From Piper betle (lineage: Eukaryota; Streptophyta; Magnoliopsida; Piperales; Piperaceae): 64,000 bases of DNA. The notes under the pieces were generated by a model. That model made no database searches, was not told where the DNA came from, and saw only the letters and a program-made list of their open reading frames with translations. The position numbers and the translations under genes were made by a program. The stretch covers positions 62,001 through 126,000 of the forward strand of contig JAURVB010012882.1 in the NCBI GenBank assembly GCA_033002965.1, read 5' to 3'. Below, one piece after another: positions 24,288-36,864 of this stretch (its first letter is position 1; every line of letters begins with the position of its first letter).

Positions 24288-27200
24288 TTAATTCATAAAC
24301 TTCCGGCAGTTGGGAGCCTTACAAAGACACGGGACTCTACACTCATCCGATTCATCAGGATCGAATAAATAATCGTACCTGCCAAACACAAACCAGAACA
24401 TATGAAGCTTGTTCTCATAGCATGAACTAAAACTCATTTCAGCAGCCTCTTAGACATGGCAAAATCACAATGGCATCGAAAAAGATACAAAGCAACATTT
24501 TTCCCATTCCCACTAGTGGTAAACAGAAAATAAGTAATGCCCATTTTGAAAAATCCGAACTCATAATATAAGGGCAACTGAAAATCATAGAAATTTCAAA
24601 ATACTAGCTTTACTTGGGGACCATGGAGCTAAGAATCTACAAGTCCAAAGCCACTCTAGCCAATCAAAGACATCTACCTTATCAAATAATATTCCGATTT
24701 TTCATTTCTTCAAAAAATTAGATTTTCAAACAATTTAATAAGATCTGATTGTCATATCATCCCATCCTTGCACTACAAATGCCACTACCGGAGAAATATG
24801 ACAGTGCACTTACGTTAGCTCGTCGCCAGCAACAACATTTGTCTTTGCAATGAGTACAATGCGACTTTCTTCACCACCCACACTCATGATCCTTGCATAG
24901 CAATTAGGATTGCACTGTTTACCCAAAAAATTCATTGGTCAAGGCTCAAGCATGGCTAGGAAACAGAGAGATTAATAAACCATGATACCCAACCACAGTT
25001 GCTGGATGAAGCCTATGTCTGGAAAGCATTACAGGACAGAGAGTCCCCACATATCAAATACCCCATACCAGAATCTAGGCTTCGCATTTTCTGTTGCTTA
25101 CCGAGTGATTTATCAACCGTGCAATATTCCCTTTATCAGTAGCATCAACTACTACTTCCTCACTGATTTTGAACAACTGCAGAGACAGAGGAGATGAAAA
25201 TGTCAAAAAAAACTTCTCTGATCAAGATTACAATTATCATGTGGAGTAAAAACCACAGAAAATACTCATCTGGGATGCTCTAGCTCATAGAAACAAGACT
25301 AGAACAACCAAATTATTATTTTTTTCAAGATAACTTTCTGAAAAATCAACTAGATATAAACTACTGAAAACATACAGGGAGGCAACTAAATAACATTGTT
25401 TACAACATCAACAGGCATTTAGCTGTCTTGGTATATGTAAAATGGTTATAGCCTCTGACTAGAATATCATAATAAGAGAAAAGAAGATTCTCACATAGCA
25501 ATCTTTCCCTTCCAAGCGGTACCGAGCTTCTCTCAAATCAGCAACACTGCGCCTCACTTGTTCACCTCGATATTCAAGAACCTGCAGTTGACTTATGTTA
25601 CATCATGATATCCGCCAACTACAGCACACATGTAAAACAGATCCAATAGAACCATCATTTGCAAAGGCCATCGTGATGATACTGAATAAACAGATAATGT
25701 AATTGTATCCAACATCAGAAGAATACCAAGTATTTAAACCGAGAAACCAATATCCACATACTCCCATATAACCAAGTCCCCTAAAACTCAGCCTAACAAG
25801 AGCCGTATTCAGAAAGCTGAAATTTTCTGTTCCTAAGAAACACCATTTTTTTGGAGACAACACAATGGGAAAAGTAAATTATTACAATGATGTCAAATGA
25901 CGTCTCATTTCCCGCTTTGAGAATTGTGCAAAAAGGGTAGACGGTGTAAAATTTTCCTATAACTTTGCTAAGGTTTTGCATCTACTTGAACGCTAGAGCA
26001 ATTAATATCTGGCAACCAAGTCCAACAAAGAGAAATCGAGAAGTACCATTTCTCCTTCTTGAATGTTCCTCCGAGCAAATAGACCCCACCCATGTATCCC
26101 AGACCTACCACAACAAACACGCTTGTGCTCCGTTTGCTGAAAAATGACAGCACACAAATGAGACTTGATAAGAGAACATGTGACTGATCGTGAAAGTTCC
26201 AAACATACGACAACAATGGATGATTACCTGCAAGTTATGAAGTCGCTCTCTGAAAGTAGAAAATGACCTAGGATCCTTTTCTTCCTGCCCATCGAAAAAT
26301 ACCAAATGCAAAAATTATTGAACATGCTAATATAAATTATAAAAAAGACATTGAAGTTAGCTTGAACAGTAATGACTAATAAATATTGGATTAGCAAGAA
26401 TTCTTACCCTGAAAGTATTAAAGCTTGCAAGGTCAACTAAAGAATGGCTACATGATCCTGATACTCTGTGAGCAAATGCTTCTTCTGGCTTCCTTAGACA
26501 AGCCTGTGTGAAAATATATATTACAAAAATAAGGTATGCTAATAACAAGCACAAAGGCCAACAATCCTACCAAGAAGACTACTAAAAATAAAGAATCACA
26601 TAATACTAGCCCATAAACAAAGTGTACTTGATCGCATAATAACTCAATCTGCACTATCATGCACATATCATCATCGAGACCCTCATCTCACACATCATAG
26701 TGGGGGATGCAGAAAAAGGAAGCCATCTCATGATTGAGCATACCAGTCAAGACTCAAAACAGAACATTCAATCAGAAGAGGTGAACAAGTCAAAACATTT
26801 TAATTTGGTTTTCTACCTTGTTTCCTATTTTCTTATAGATCCGGCATCTTGCAGCCCCAGAAGACTCAGGATGCTCGGGCTCAAGCTCAGCATCATCAGT
26901 TTGTAAGCTTGAATCAACCACTGGTCTTTTCGATGAAATTAATCTTGACCCAGCTAGCTTCTCTTTCTTGTTAAGCATGCTTTTAGTGGCAAAAGTCCCA
27001 AGCGGTGTCTGTATGACTAAAACAGAATCTGGACTAGGAGCTCTAAATATGAAGACAATAGCAGCATTAATAGAGCAATAAGACTATAAGAATAATACAG
27101 AAATAGAGTAGGAAAGGTGAAAAAACAAAATGGGACCCCAACAACCTATTAAATCAAATAGCTTACTTGTGAAAGGAACAGTATGAAATCATCTTCGTAA

Positions 27201-30200
27201 TTTGTTTCCCATTCTTCTCCAAGCAATGCAACTGAGCATATAAAGGAACATCCATAACTAAAAAAGCAAAAATTTCTCATACACAAAAAAAGAGGTATAG
27301 CAAGAGAAAGCTAAAAACTGAAGCAGCTTAAGGCCTATATCTCCAAAAGTGAAGACATTAACTTTTGAATAACCTGGACAAAGATAATAGCACATCAATA
27401 AGCTGACTACACAAGCAGCTGCATTTCATTTGAAAGCAACTGAGTAGTATATGACTTTCACATATTAAAGAATGAAAACAAATCTAAATAGAAATGAATG
27501 CTAGAAGACAATATACTCTTTTAAAAATAAAAAAAATCAACCAAAGATCAATTGGACATTGTAAAAAAAATGTATGCCTGGAACTGAACTAAAAAGAAAT
27601 AATTCTCGTGTGGTCATCAGGATCTATAAGAGAGTACCTCCATCCGATATCCAGCTCTCGATGCACACATTGCATGATAGTAAGTGGAGCATCTATAACA
27701 TTGTGTGCAAGAACCATGCATCTGCTTGCAAATAACACAAACCTACACACAATAGCAATTCGTTAGTCAAACATAAATGTCAAATGAATAGGCAGGTACA
27801 GGAAAATCACACAATAGCCCAACCTTAACAAAGGAATCTGATGAAATCCTTAAAATTCCAATAGCGGGTTCCATTTTTTCGTCACTTAGAAAAGAAACCT
27901 CTGGTTGAAACCATGCACATGTCACGTGTACCCATAGGGAATCAATATCTGTTGGTTTCAATGCTCCTCCTATTGGCATAACAATGGCAGTTAAGTTTCT
28001 GACTATAACTAATTTACAAATAACAGAAAGATCACCAAACTAGGCAGGTCAAAAGGTAACATGATAAAGCCTAGGCATACACCTTTAACTGGGCAAAGGC
28101 AGCACTCTCGCTTCTCATTAGGTGTTTCACATGTTCGACATACCCACGAAGTGAAATCACGTACATTTCTAGCCCCATAACATTCTTGGTGAACAGCAAT
28201 TTGACACCTAAACAGAAACCAAAGAATTCACCCAGGAAAAGTGTGATAATTACTGATAACAGTTGCTGCATTAACATTAAAAGTCTAACCATGTCTCAAA
28301 GCATTAACATATTGAGGTTCAAAAATCAACATATGGCGTATTACTTAATTTCTATGGCAGCTATTAGAGATCTTAAAATATTTGTTAGAATATAGACTAT
28401 TCAGGTGCTTGGCTAATATAATAAGACACATGAACAGTACACTGTCTAGTTCAAGAATTTGAGGCTATTCTATTCTTGTCTAAAACAAAAATTTGGTCAC
28501 TGAAAGCTTCTTAACCATGTCCATGTCTGCAGCTTTACTCAATATGGAACTAGGAAATACAAACATGATTGCACAGATCATTTCTACCCCTCTAAAGTCT
28601 ACACATGTTTAAACTCTTTACAAGACAACCGAAATCCCCATAGAAGCTCATCGATCAATAAAACCATAAGACCAAGCATTTCTATCCCAAGATTTCCAGC
28701 CTATGCATTTCCAGCAGTTAGATCAAACCTGTTACAAATGATTATTTTATTGTAATCCCAGTCTTCAACCCATCTGCATATAGCACATCTCTCTGTTGTC
28801 CACTTAGGGCAAACGGGATCATATTTCTCTACAGAAAGATACTACTGTCAGTATGACTAGAAACACCACTACTACAAGTAGATGAATGAAATTAATTGTG
28901 TAGAAACTGTCATAAAAGTTTACCTTGTAAAAAGGCAAGCAACTTTTGCTTCCGTTGTTTTAAAGAAGGCTTCTTAACCACATTCAACGAGGCAAGTGTT
29001 TGGTATTCCGAAATCTACAACAGTGTTTTGCATTTAAAACGATCAGGCTGGTAAACTAAAAGAAGTTTGCAAAAGAATTAACAACTAACAAACATAAATT
29101 ATTTACTCAAAGCTAATAAAAGTAAGGTATTTAAAAAAAATTATATTTGATGCATGTCTACACAAACTTCACGCCATCTAATAGATGACGAAGTCAAAAG
29201 GTTTTCTTTTTAAAAGAGAAGATGAAGCCAAAAGATTAATGTGCAATTCATGTCACCAATCCTGACAAGATAAGAAGGGGATAAGTAACATAACTGATAA
29301 ATGCGAACATATCATATCTTAAACAAGGCTACATTAGTGAACAGGTTAGAGGTGTCATCAGCTTGATGGTCCAAAATGTAGGAGATACTTGCATCAAAAT
29401 TATCAGAACACTGTACTCTTTACCTGGAAGTACAGAAACAGGACACAGGTACTGACATTCACTAACATCAACCTTCCACTTCTCAAAGAAAGTTGAAAAA
29501 TTGAACCAAATATCAAGCGTATGTACTCTAACACAAATCACATTGTAACAAAAGAATTGCTAACAACTATTACTCTCTTTAAAACTGGTGAAACTGAGGT
29601 ACAAAGTACAAACCCATTGCTCCAGTGGTCGTATTGATCCTTTAACAAAAACGCAAGCCTTCCAGTTCTTCTTTTTGAACCAGTATGGCGTTCCCAATCA
29701 TTCAGTGTTCGCTTTTCCAACCCACAAAAACCACACTTGCATACAACTCTGGAAGTCAACAATAGACATTAAGACCCACCATCACTTTTGTACTCTTTTA
29801 ATGAACACATTTAAACTAGTACCACATAAAGGATGACATCTTTCAACACAAACAATCCGTCGTAAGTGTTTAAAGCATTAAATTTCAACAGTGGTTCTTT
29901 GGGAAAAGATAAAATTTGAGAAGAACTGTTTACGATAGCTAGGGTATGTTCAAAAGAAATCACCCATCAGTCATGAAGAGATGATATACTGTTTGGCAAT
30001 TAATTAAAGATGAAGAGGAAGGTCAAAAAGGACGTGCATGGAAGCAGTGGAAAGATGCAGGGACTACACAGATAAATAGAGTGACAAAATGAGATCTCCT
30101 TCTAACCCAATCACTTCGAGTTCAGATGGATTTAGGAGAATATTTATGTTTGCACTACAAGAATATTCCAATTGTTGAGTATTTACATCTTTCGAAACAA

Positions 30201-33200
30201 TAGATGATCACCTAGAGATACTGTTATTATGTTTGAAACAGAACTGGCTCACTTAGATGATACTTACAAATGTGAAGCAGGATAATATATCCCCTTGATG
30301 CCAAAGCAGACAATATTTACACTGTTCGGTAGGCTATTCCTCCATTGGACCTGTTCTATCAGTTACAAATATCAGTATCGATTGAACAGCTGACAATTAT
30401 TATTTCAGTTAAATAGAGTAACAATAGATATCACGAATCCATGATACCTAACATGTGATTGCCACTTCTCAGTATCAGATAACTCAAAGTTAAACTTTGT
30501 TTTGCAGTCGGGGCAGTAATAATCAGAATGTTTAAGATCCTGGGCATTTAATCTTTGTTCAGTAAAAATAAGCATTACTAATGTAGTAATAATAGCCAAA
30601 ATATACTAGAACAGACAATATGACCAAACCTTAAAGTTTTTCCAGCAAGATTTGTCACAATCTGCATGAACCCAAACTTTGCACCCATCACAGAGTATCT
30701 ACATCAACAAGGCTTCGATTCAGTCATTTCAACTGTATTCTCACAGATATAGAACAAAGAACAAGTTTCTAACCCAATTTCCTCTATCTGAATGATTCCA
30801 GATTCTCTTGCATATGCCACAAAATTGTTTAGCCTTCAACAGCTGAAGAGGATGAAACATTACACACCAATTGAACATGCAAAGTTTGTCCATTAAATTA
30901 TGAAATAGATGTATCATAGAAAACGCAATGGTAAATCAAACCAACAAACCTTTGTGCAATGTGTGCACACTGGTTGACCTTTACTCATGAGTCTCAAATT
31001 ACCACAGCTTTGACAAGACTTTGACATTTTCTTTCCTCTCTTTATGTCCTGCACAGCAAAACCCAGAACTTACAAGGGAGTAAAATGGCACAACCCGCTA
31101 CAAGAAAATATATAATTCCAATTTATTCAATAATCCCTCTTTGAAACATCAAATCTCTGTATGTACAATTGTGACATCAATTTTTACGAAAATTAAATGC
31201 TCAACAAATTATTTAGACAATAGGTATTTGCCGGTATCCATTTAGATAGGATCATTAAACACTGGCTTGAGTTAATACCCACAACACTTACATATACAAA
31301 AGTAAACTTCAAATGGCTATAATCATTCCCACCTAAGCTCAAATGATTGGGAACAGGGATCTTATTGCACCACTTTTGAGTGTAGATTATATCAACGCGT
31401 AAAACACACATCATCATATCATTCCTATCTGCCCCCATCCAAATCATTTTTGGTTTCCCTTGATCCCTTTTCATCTACAACAGAAGTTCACATCCTATCT
31501 CTTTACAAAAACACTCGAAGATTCCTTCGCACAAGCCCAGTCCAACGTAAACGGGTAAATAGTTCTTATAAATTATTAAAGAATTACAAAAATAATAGTA
31601 CAGCTATCTACAGCCTAGCAACTTCATGCTACAGAAAAAAATGTTATGAAAAAACCACATTGTAAATGATAGAATAAAAATGCATGATATAACAGCCACT
31701 ATTATCTGACAAAATAAAACAAAAGCTCTGTTGACAAACCACCTGTAAACATAGCTCGCAGACCAACTGTCTGTTAAGAACAGCACCGTTCCTTTTCTCA
31801 ATAGGCCGATACTGTAGACCACATCCATCACATGTCCTCACAGATTCAACTTTTCCCTGCAATATCAGCCGAGAATTGATACAGGACACTATTCTAATTA
31901 TGAATTCTTTCACAATCGATGGACTACATCAGCTTATAGCTATACATGTTAATGACGATTATGAGCAGGACTAAGTTTAAAACAAACAGAGACCAATACA
32001 GATAATACAAAACAAGTTTTTTTTTTTTAAATCCTTGTTCTACAGTAAAAAAATGATGACTCACCAGTTTCCTTGAATAAGGAACTTCATCTTGGTTATA
32101 AATTTATGTCCTTGAGTCGTTCCTGAAGATCGCCCAGAAATAGGAACCTCACACAAATGCATTTCTCCAAAACCGTACTCTGCTAAAAATGCCTCTTCTA
32201 TAGCCATTTGAAAATCTTTGACATTGCCCTTATACAATTGCGTCTGCACCCTGAATCTGTAAAAGAGAAGAGGGCACGCTTTACATAGAGTGACAAAAAT
32301 GACCTACAACCAAAGAAAAACGAAGCAATTAAAGAACCAAAATTACCTGTCTAAAAATTCAACGAAGGGAAAAATCATCCCACGTTTTACCCAGGTAAAT
32401 TCCTACAGGCGTTCATGGCAGCACAATTTAGAAAAACATTAACCCATAAACGTATATATGATTCATTTTAGGTCACAAAGTGCCATTATACGGACGTGCA
32501 TGTGTGTGTCTTCAAGAGAGAGAGAGAGAGAGATTACCCTCTTTTCACCACTGGCAGAATACCCAAAAAACATGACACAAGAAGCCCCTGGAATGCAGAA
32601 CTTGAGAACAGACTCAGGAGCGGACAGCATAGGATCAATCACAATGGCAGGCCAAAAAGGATACTTCTTCCCAGGCTTTGCCCAAATAATATCCCCCACC
32701 ACAAACTCTTCTCGCCGACTGATATCCTTCCTTCTCTCACAGTTTCCTTTCCATGGCTTCTCAGCACAAGCAGGTTCAACGACATGAACAAACTCCCCAT
32801 TTCCGAGAGGCGTCCGGCAATTATCTTCAATTGCACCATGACCAAGAACAGATGCTCGTAAACTACAGTGTCTCAAAAACCTCTTATCCTCCGAATCACG
32901 GAACAATGAGTTGCGTGCTTCGTTCTCTGCTTCACTATAATTACCACTTCTTTGAGCCGAACCTCTCCTTGGGATGATGATACCCATTGTCCGAAGGTTC
33001 AAGCTTTGGTCTCTTGGAGCTCAATTTGTCGCTCGTATATTCATGAGGAATCGTATTGAGGTCGAAACTAGTTTCAAGCGCCCTGCTGCCCTTCCCAACC
33101 TTCTCCTTCTTCCATGGGTCGATAACGGAGTCGTTAAAGCGGGAAGGGAGTACCTGCACCCGCCCCCGCGACGTCTTCACCAGGGGCGGCCGGAAAGCGC

Positions 33201-33493
33201 CGCCGGCGTCGCCCCTCTCCCCGTCGCGGCCCCTCCGCGCCGCCGCCGTCGCCGGCGAGCAGAGCCGACCGGCGCCGCCCTCGAACTCCTCAACAAACCG
33301 CCGCCAGAACCCGTCGGAGGGGAACAGAATCCGCCCGCCCCCGGCATTGCTCGCTAGCTTCACCGGGTAGAACCCGTTGCCCGCCGTGCTCCGCCCCTTC
33401 ACCCTCGCCGCCGGCCGCCCCTCCTCCTCCTCCTCCTCCCCTCCGCCGCTTCATCGTCGCCATCTTCAACCTCAATTCCCGCTTGATGATCAT
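24288..33493 (-). CDS. ATX5: Trithorax-like histone H3K4 methyltransferase, ATX4/ATX5 type (24 exons, frame breaks)
   Basis: Methylates histone H3 lysine 4 in the nucleus. Exons in gene order: 32538-33493, 32347-32402, 32065-32256, 31743-31856, 30950-31048, 30774-30842, 30630-30698, 30435-30539, 30268-30350, 29614-29748, 28924-29014, 28729-28828, 28083-28207, 27824-27969, 27638-27742, 27167-27231, 26817-27042, 26408-26503, 26228-26284, 26047-26136, 25495-25581, 25102-25176, 24814-24914, 24288-24378; about 1,110 residues. Domains: MIIKR start; [19 protein letters not shown] near 140-160; PWWP ([17 protein letters not shown]) at about 260-350; PHD at about 470-550; PHD/extended PHD ([31 protein letters not shown]) at about 660-835; SET with [19 protein letters not shown] and YDYLF; post-[11 protein letters not shown]. 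It lacks FYRN/FYRC, as ATX3-5 do. Exon 8's donor is uncertain (30435 or 30448). Frame breaks are implied at about 33421-33451, 32941-33002, 32094-32107 and 29672-29676; the PHD2-SET half is clean. Confidence 0.92.
32515..32533. repeat. AG/CT microsatellite in ATX intron 1
   Basis: A CT run on the minus strand immediately after the first splice donor of the ATX gene. Confidence 0.85.
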
Positions 33494-36400
33494 CTCAAAA
33501 CCCCAACCGACAAATCCAAAACCCTAGCCCTGCCAAACTCCCAAGATCGCAAGAACCGAAAAAATCCACAAAAAAACGGTGAAAATCGAAACTTTTTGGC
33601 ACCGTATTCAAATTCGAGCTCCGAATTGCGAAGATCCAAACCCTCGCCGGAGAAGAATCGGAGATCCGGCGAAGAAATTGAGGGCCCGATCCGGGAAAAC
33701 GACCAGCGGGGGTGCAGGAAAACCCCAAATTGGGCGGCCGTGTTGGGGAAGCGTAGACTCCGTACGTAGCGCTACGCTTTCCCTTCCATGGGCCTGCCTC
33801 TCGTTTTTCAATACTCCCTTGTGTGTTCATTCCCACAAACAATTAACAAATTTGTCAAGAACATTTTTTTTGATGTTTTATTTTTATTATTTTTTAAAAT
33901 TTTTGGGTTTAAGTGCTTGTGTATGATTCATGGTTTGTAGAAATTATGGAATTTTTCAAGTGGGCATGTCTGATGAATTTTGGATGTATAGAGGATGGTT
34001 GGTGTGGCTAAAGCGAGTCCGATCACTAATGGGTTTGGAGATCTGGATCCAAGGGTGCAGTAGTTGTGGATACTCTGGTTCGCAAACTTGAATTGAGGCT
34101 GGCCTGCCTTTGATTTCACGGTGGGCATTCGAATTTGTTCATGAATTGGATGCGTTTGTTCATGCATTAATGGCTTTTTGACGATTTTTCATGTTATATT
34201 TGGTTGATTCTTTTGTTATAAAAAAATGTTAATGGGCATTCGTCTTCCTCGGCGCTAGGGAAGGGGCAGGGCACTGCACACACACCTTGTTCGACGTTGA
34301 TAACTTGTTCCTTACAATATCGAGTGGGTGGTAGCACATACTCGCATGGATTGCTGATGTTTCCGGACAGAAATTTGCTGTGCCTTAACTAGCAATTCGG
34401 TGCACTTGGTGCATGAGAAGTTGCAGCATGAATCGAGTCATGGAGAGTTTGTCTCGTTTCTTCCCTTTCCAACCGGAAATATTGTTCTCCCTAGTCGGTG
34501 TGTTGGTGATCACATCGGTAGTACTTCGACGTGCTCTGCCATTTCGGAGCTTGATTCGATCGAGAAACGTTGCAGGGGCACCAGCCCAAAACGGTTTCGA
34601 ACTTTCGACGATCTTATGTCTCCATGTTCGGCTATAGAAGTCGGTAATAGCTTTCCTTCCCATTTATAATTGACCCGACAGACCCCCTCGGCCTCCTCCA
34701 CCGGACCCCCCGCAGCAAAGTACCTGCTAGAAGTTGTGATCTTTGGCGGGTGTGTGTGCGTCCAATTGCCGGCCAATGGCTTGGAAAAGCTGATCCAACA
34801 CTTCGGCTACCTGGCAGATCTGTTACTAGGCAAGACCATGGCGCGACCCTTTGCCGGCAAGAAATGTTACACATCTTTCACTTGGGCTTGGTGGAGACCG
34901 GCGAGCCCTGCCCAAGAGATGGATGTGTTGAGCTATTGATGTTACCGGTTGTTCTTCTGACTTCTCAATAAATGGAGTTTTTTTGTATAATTTCTTGATA
35001 ATCCTTTATATTTAGAGGCATGTTTTATGTAGCTCGGGAGAGAATTTAAAGCCAGCAAGAAGTATTAATTTGATGGCTGTGTTCTCTGCACAATGGGTTC
35101 ATGGGTACTCTTCACAAGAATGCAGGAATGTTCCACGAAATAAAAAATAAGAACACTAGCAAACTCCAAGATCTGTTATATGATATGATATATATAATAA
35201 CCAGGTGGGTGAATATATTGATCTTCCATGTGCATGATCTTCTTTGTTTCATCCCCAACAAGTAGCTCTTTTCAAAGAAAAAAAAAGGTCGACTCGTTTC
35301 TTTCTCCACCTTCTATGAAAAGGGTCTGAGGGTTAGATTAATCCGTGCCTCTGGCCGCCAAACCTTGTTAATTTCCTTCCTCAAACTGTTTTTTGTTCAT
35401 CCTGCTCCTGCGTTTGAATGCCGGCTGTGTCTCTCTGATAGTTTCGAGTCTAGTGTTGTTTTTAGTTTCTGGTACAAATCATGCAGGGTTATCGGTTATC
35501 CGATTGTTGTTGGAGGATTAGACAAAGCGGAGTAAATTTCTTGCGTGAGTTGATCAACTTCAGTGAAGAAAAAAGTGAGAATATGTCATCGTCATTTTGA
35601 AGCCACCCAGGAAAATTTCATGTGCGCCTAATCGAACACAAATAATAAATTTTCCACATGATTGTCAAACAAGAACCTTTTCTTTAAGGTTTTATTTGGC
35701 ATAAGTTGAGTGCCATCAAGTAATTTGGTGGCTTAATTCTAAATTTACAGGTTATGATGATATAAATACTAAGGCCGAATGAAGGCTGTCAATGTTTGGT
35801 GAATCTAATGTCAGGTGAAAGGTGTTGATAATTTTTATATAAGTTAATAGGTAAACCTTATTCTTTAAATTAATTTTTGAATTAATAAAAGTACGAAACC
35901 TGTTTCAAATCTCTTTTGTTGGTTAACAGTCAAACTCACATCCACATGTTCAGTTTATTGGTCTTCCATGGGGATCTCAATCCCTCTAATGGCAAGGTTG
36001 TTGAGAATTTCATTGGAAACAAATTGGGCTTCAACCGATAACTTTGTGCCAATTTTGAAGATCACTGTATTTGCAGGTCAAATGTGAGATTGCTGAAGTA
36101 ACACTTTGCGAATATAACTAGCTTCCCTGGAATAAAGAGCAGCACATCTCAAAGCGCAGTAAGACTTGATTACCACTTGAAATCACCCCCTCTAGTTTTA
36201 AAAATGTTAGTTGTGGTCAGTCAAATGGTGGTGGTTATAGTCTTAATCACAGGCTTTCCTGTGATGGATAAGGAAAAAAGGACTGGATATATGTTTCTCC
36301 TGTCGAGAGAAGTTAAGGCACCATTTAATTTTAATTCTAAACACTTTTGTGTGTTGAAGATATGTCCTCAGATAGCTTGCAAAGTTGGTCTTGGTCACCT

Positions 36401-36617
36401 AACCTTCGTATTTCCAGCAAATTCTGGTATTACTCTCTGCTGAATTTCATAAGCAAGAAACTGACTGTTTTGGTTCATATCAACAACTGCTGCATACAAT
36501 GATTTGTTTGCTTCATTGCCACTTGAAGTTCTTGAACCTTCATTCCCTTGTGTAATTTCTAAATTAACACTCTGTGTGCATTAATTTAGAACACTAATTA
36601 TACGTGTGTTCGTTTAG
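33494..36617. other. ATX upstream region and gene-poor spacer
   Basis: 33494-33780 is GC-rich and is probably the ATX 5' leader and promoter. 34260-34940 has moderate GC and short overlapping frames on both strands, none recognised. 35960-36420 contains coding-like stretches broken by stops, possibly part of the remnant that ends at 36864. Confidence 0.4.
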
Positions 36618-36864
36618 GTTAGAGCACCTGGATGAGCTTCTTAGATCGGCTCGACATGCTGGCTATCTGTATATTCGAGCTGTAAGTTTTTCGTCTTGTT
36701 TCTAAAGCACATAATGTTCTGTTTCTGTTGCATGGTATATGTCAATATTCTATCTTAAAGTTGGTCGATAGTTGATGCCTTAATTTATTTAGAGGTGGAC
36801 AGCCCTTCCCAGAGAGCCACCAATTGAAGAAAGTGATGTAGATGACTGGCTTCCTGCTTTCTAG
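36618..36864 (+). pseudogene. Possible two-exon tail of an unidentified gene
   Basis: Two stretches look like the last exons of a gene. 36618-36681 reads LEHLDELLRSARHAGYLYIR between an AG acceptor and a GT donor. 36793-36864 reads RWTALPREPPIEES and ends DDWLPAF plus stop. Splicing and codon use look genuine, but I found no intact upstream exons, only coding-like sequence with in-frame stops from about 35960. I do not recognise the family. It could be a truncated relic next to the retroelement or the end of a gene whose other exons I missed. Confidence 0.35.

Noticed and set aside
24288..33493. Calling the ATX locus a pseudogene because of its frame breaks
   Set aside because: All splice sites and the PHD2-SET catalytic residues are intact, and similar breaks occur in neighbouring housekeeping genes, so assembly error is more likely.
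33290..33493. The 67-codon Gly-rich frame as a separate small gene
   Set aside because: Its first 18 residues are the ATX N-terminus; the remainder is the wrong frame after the GGA tract.
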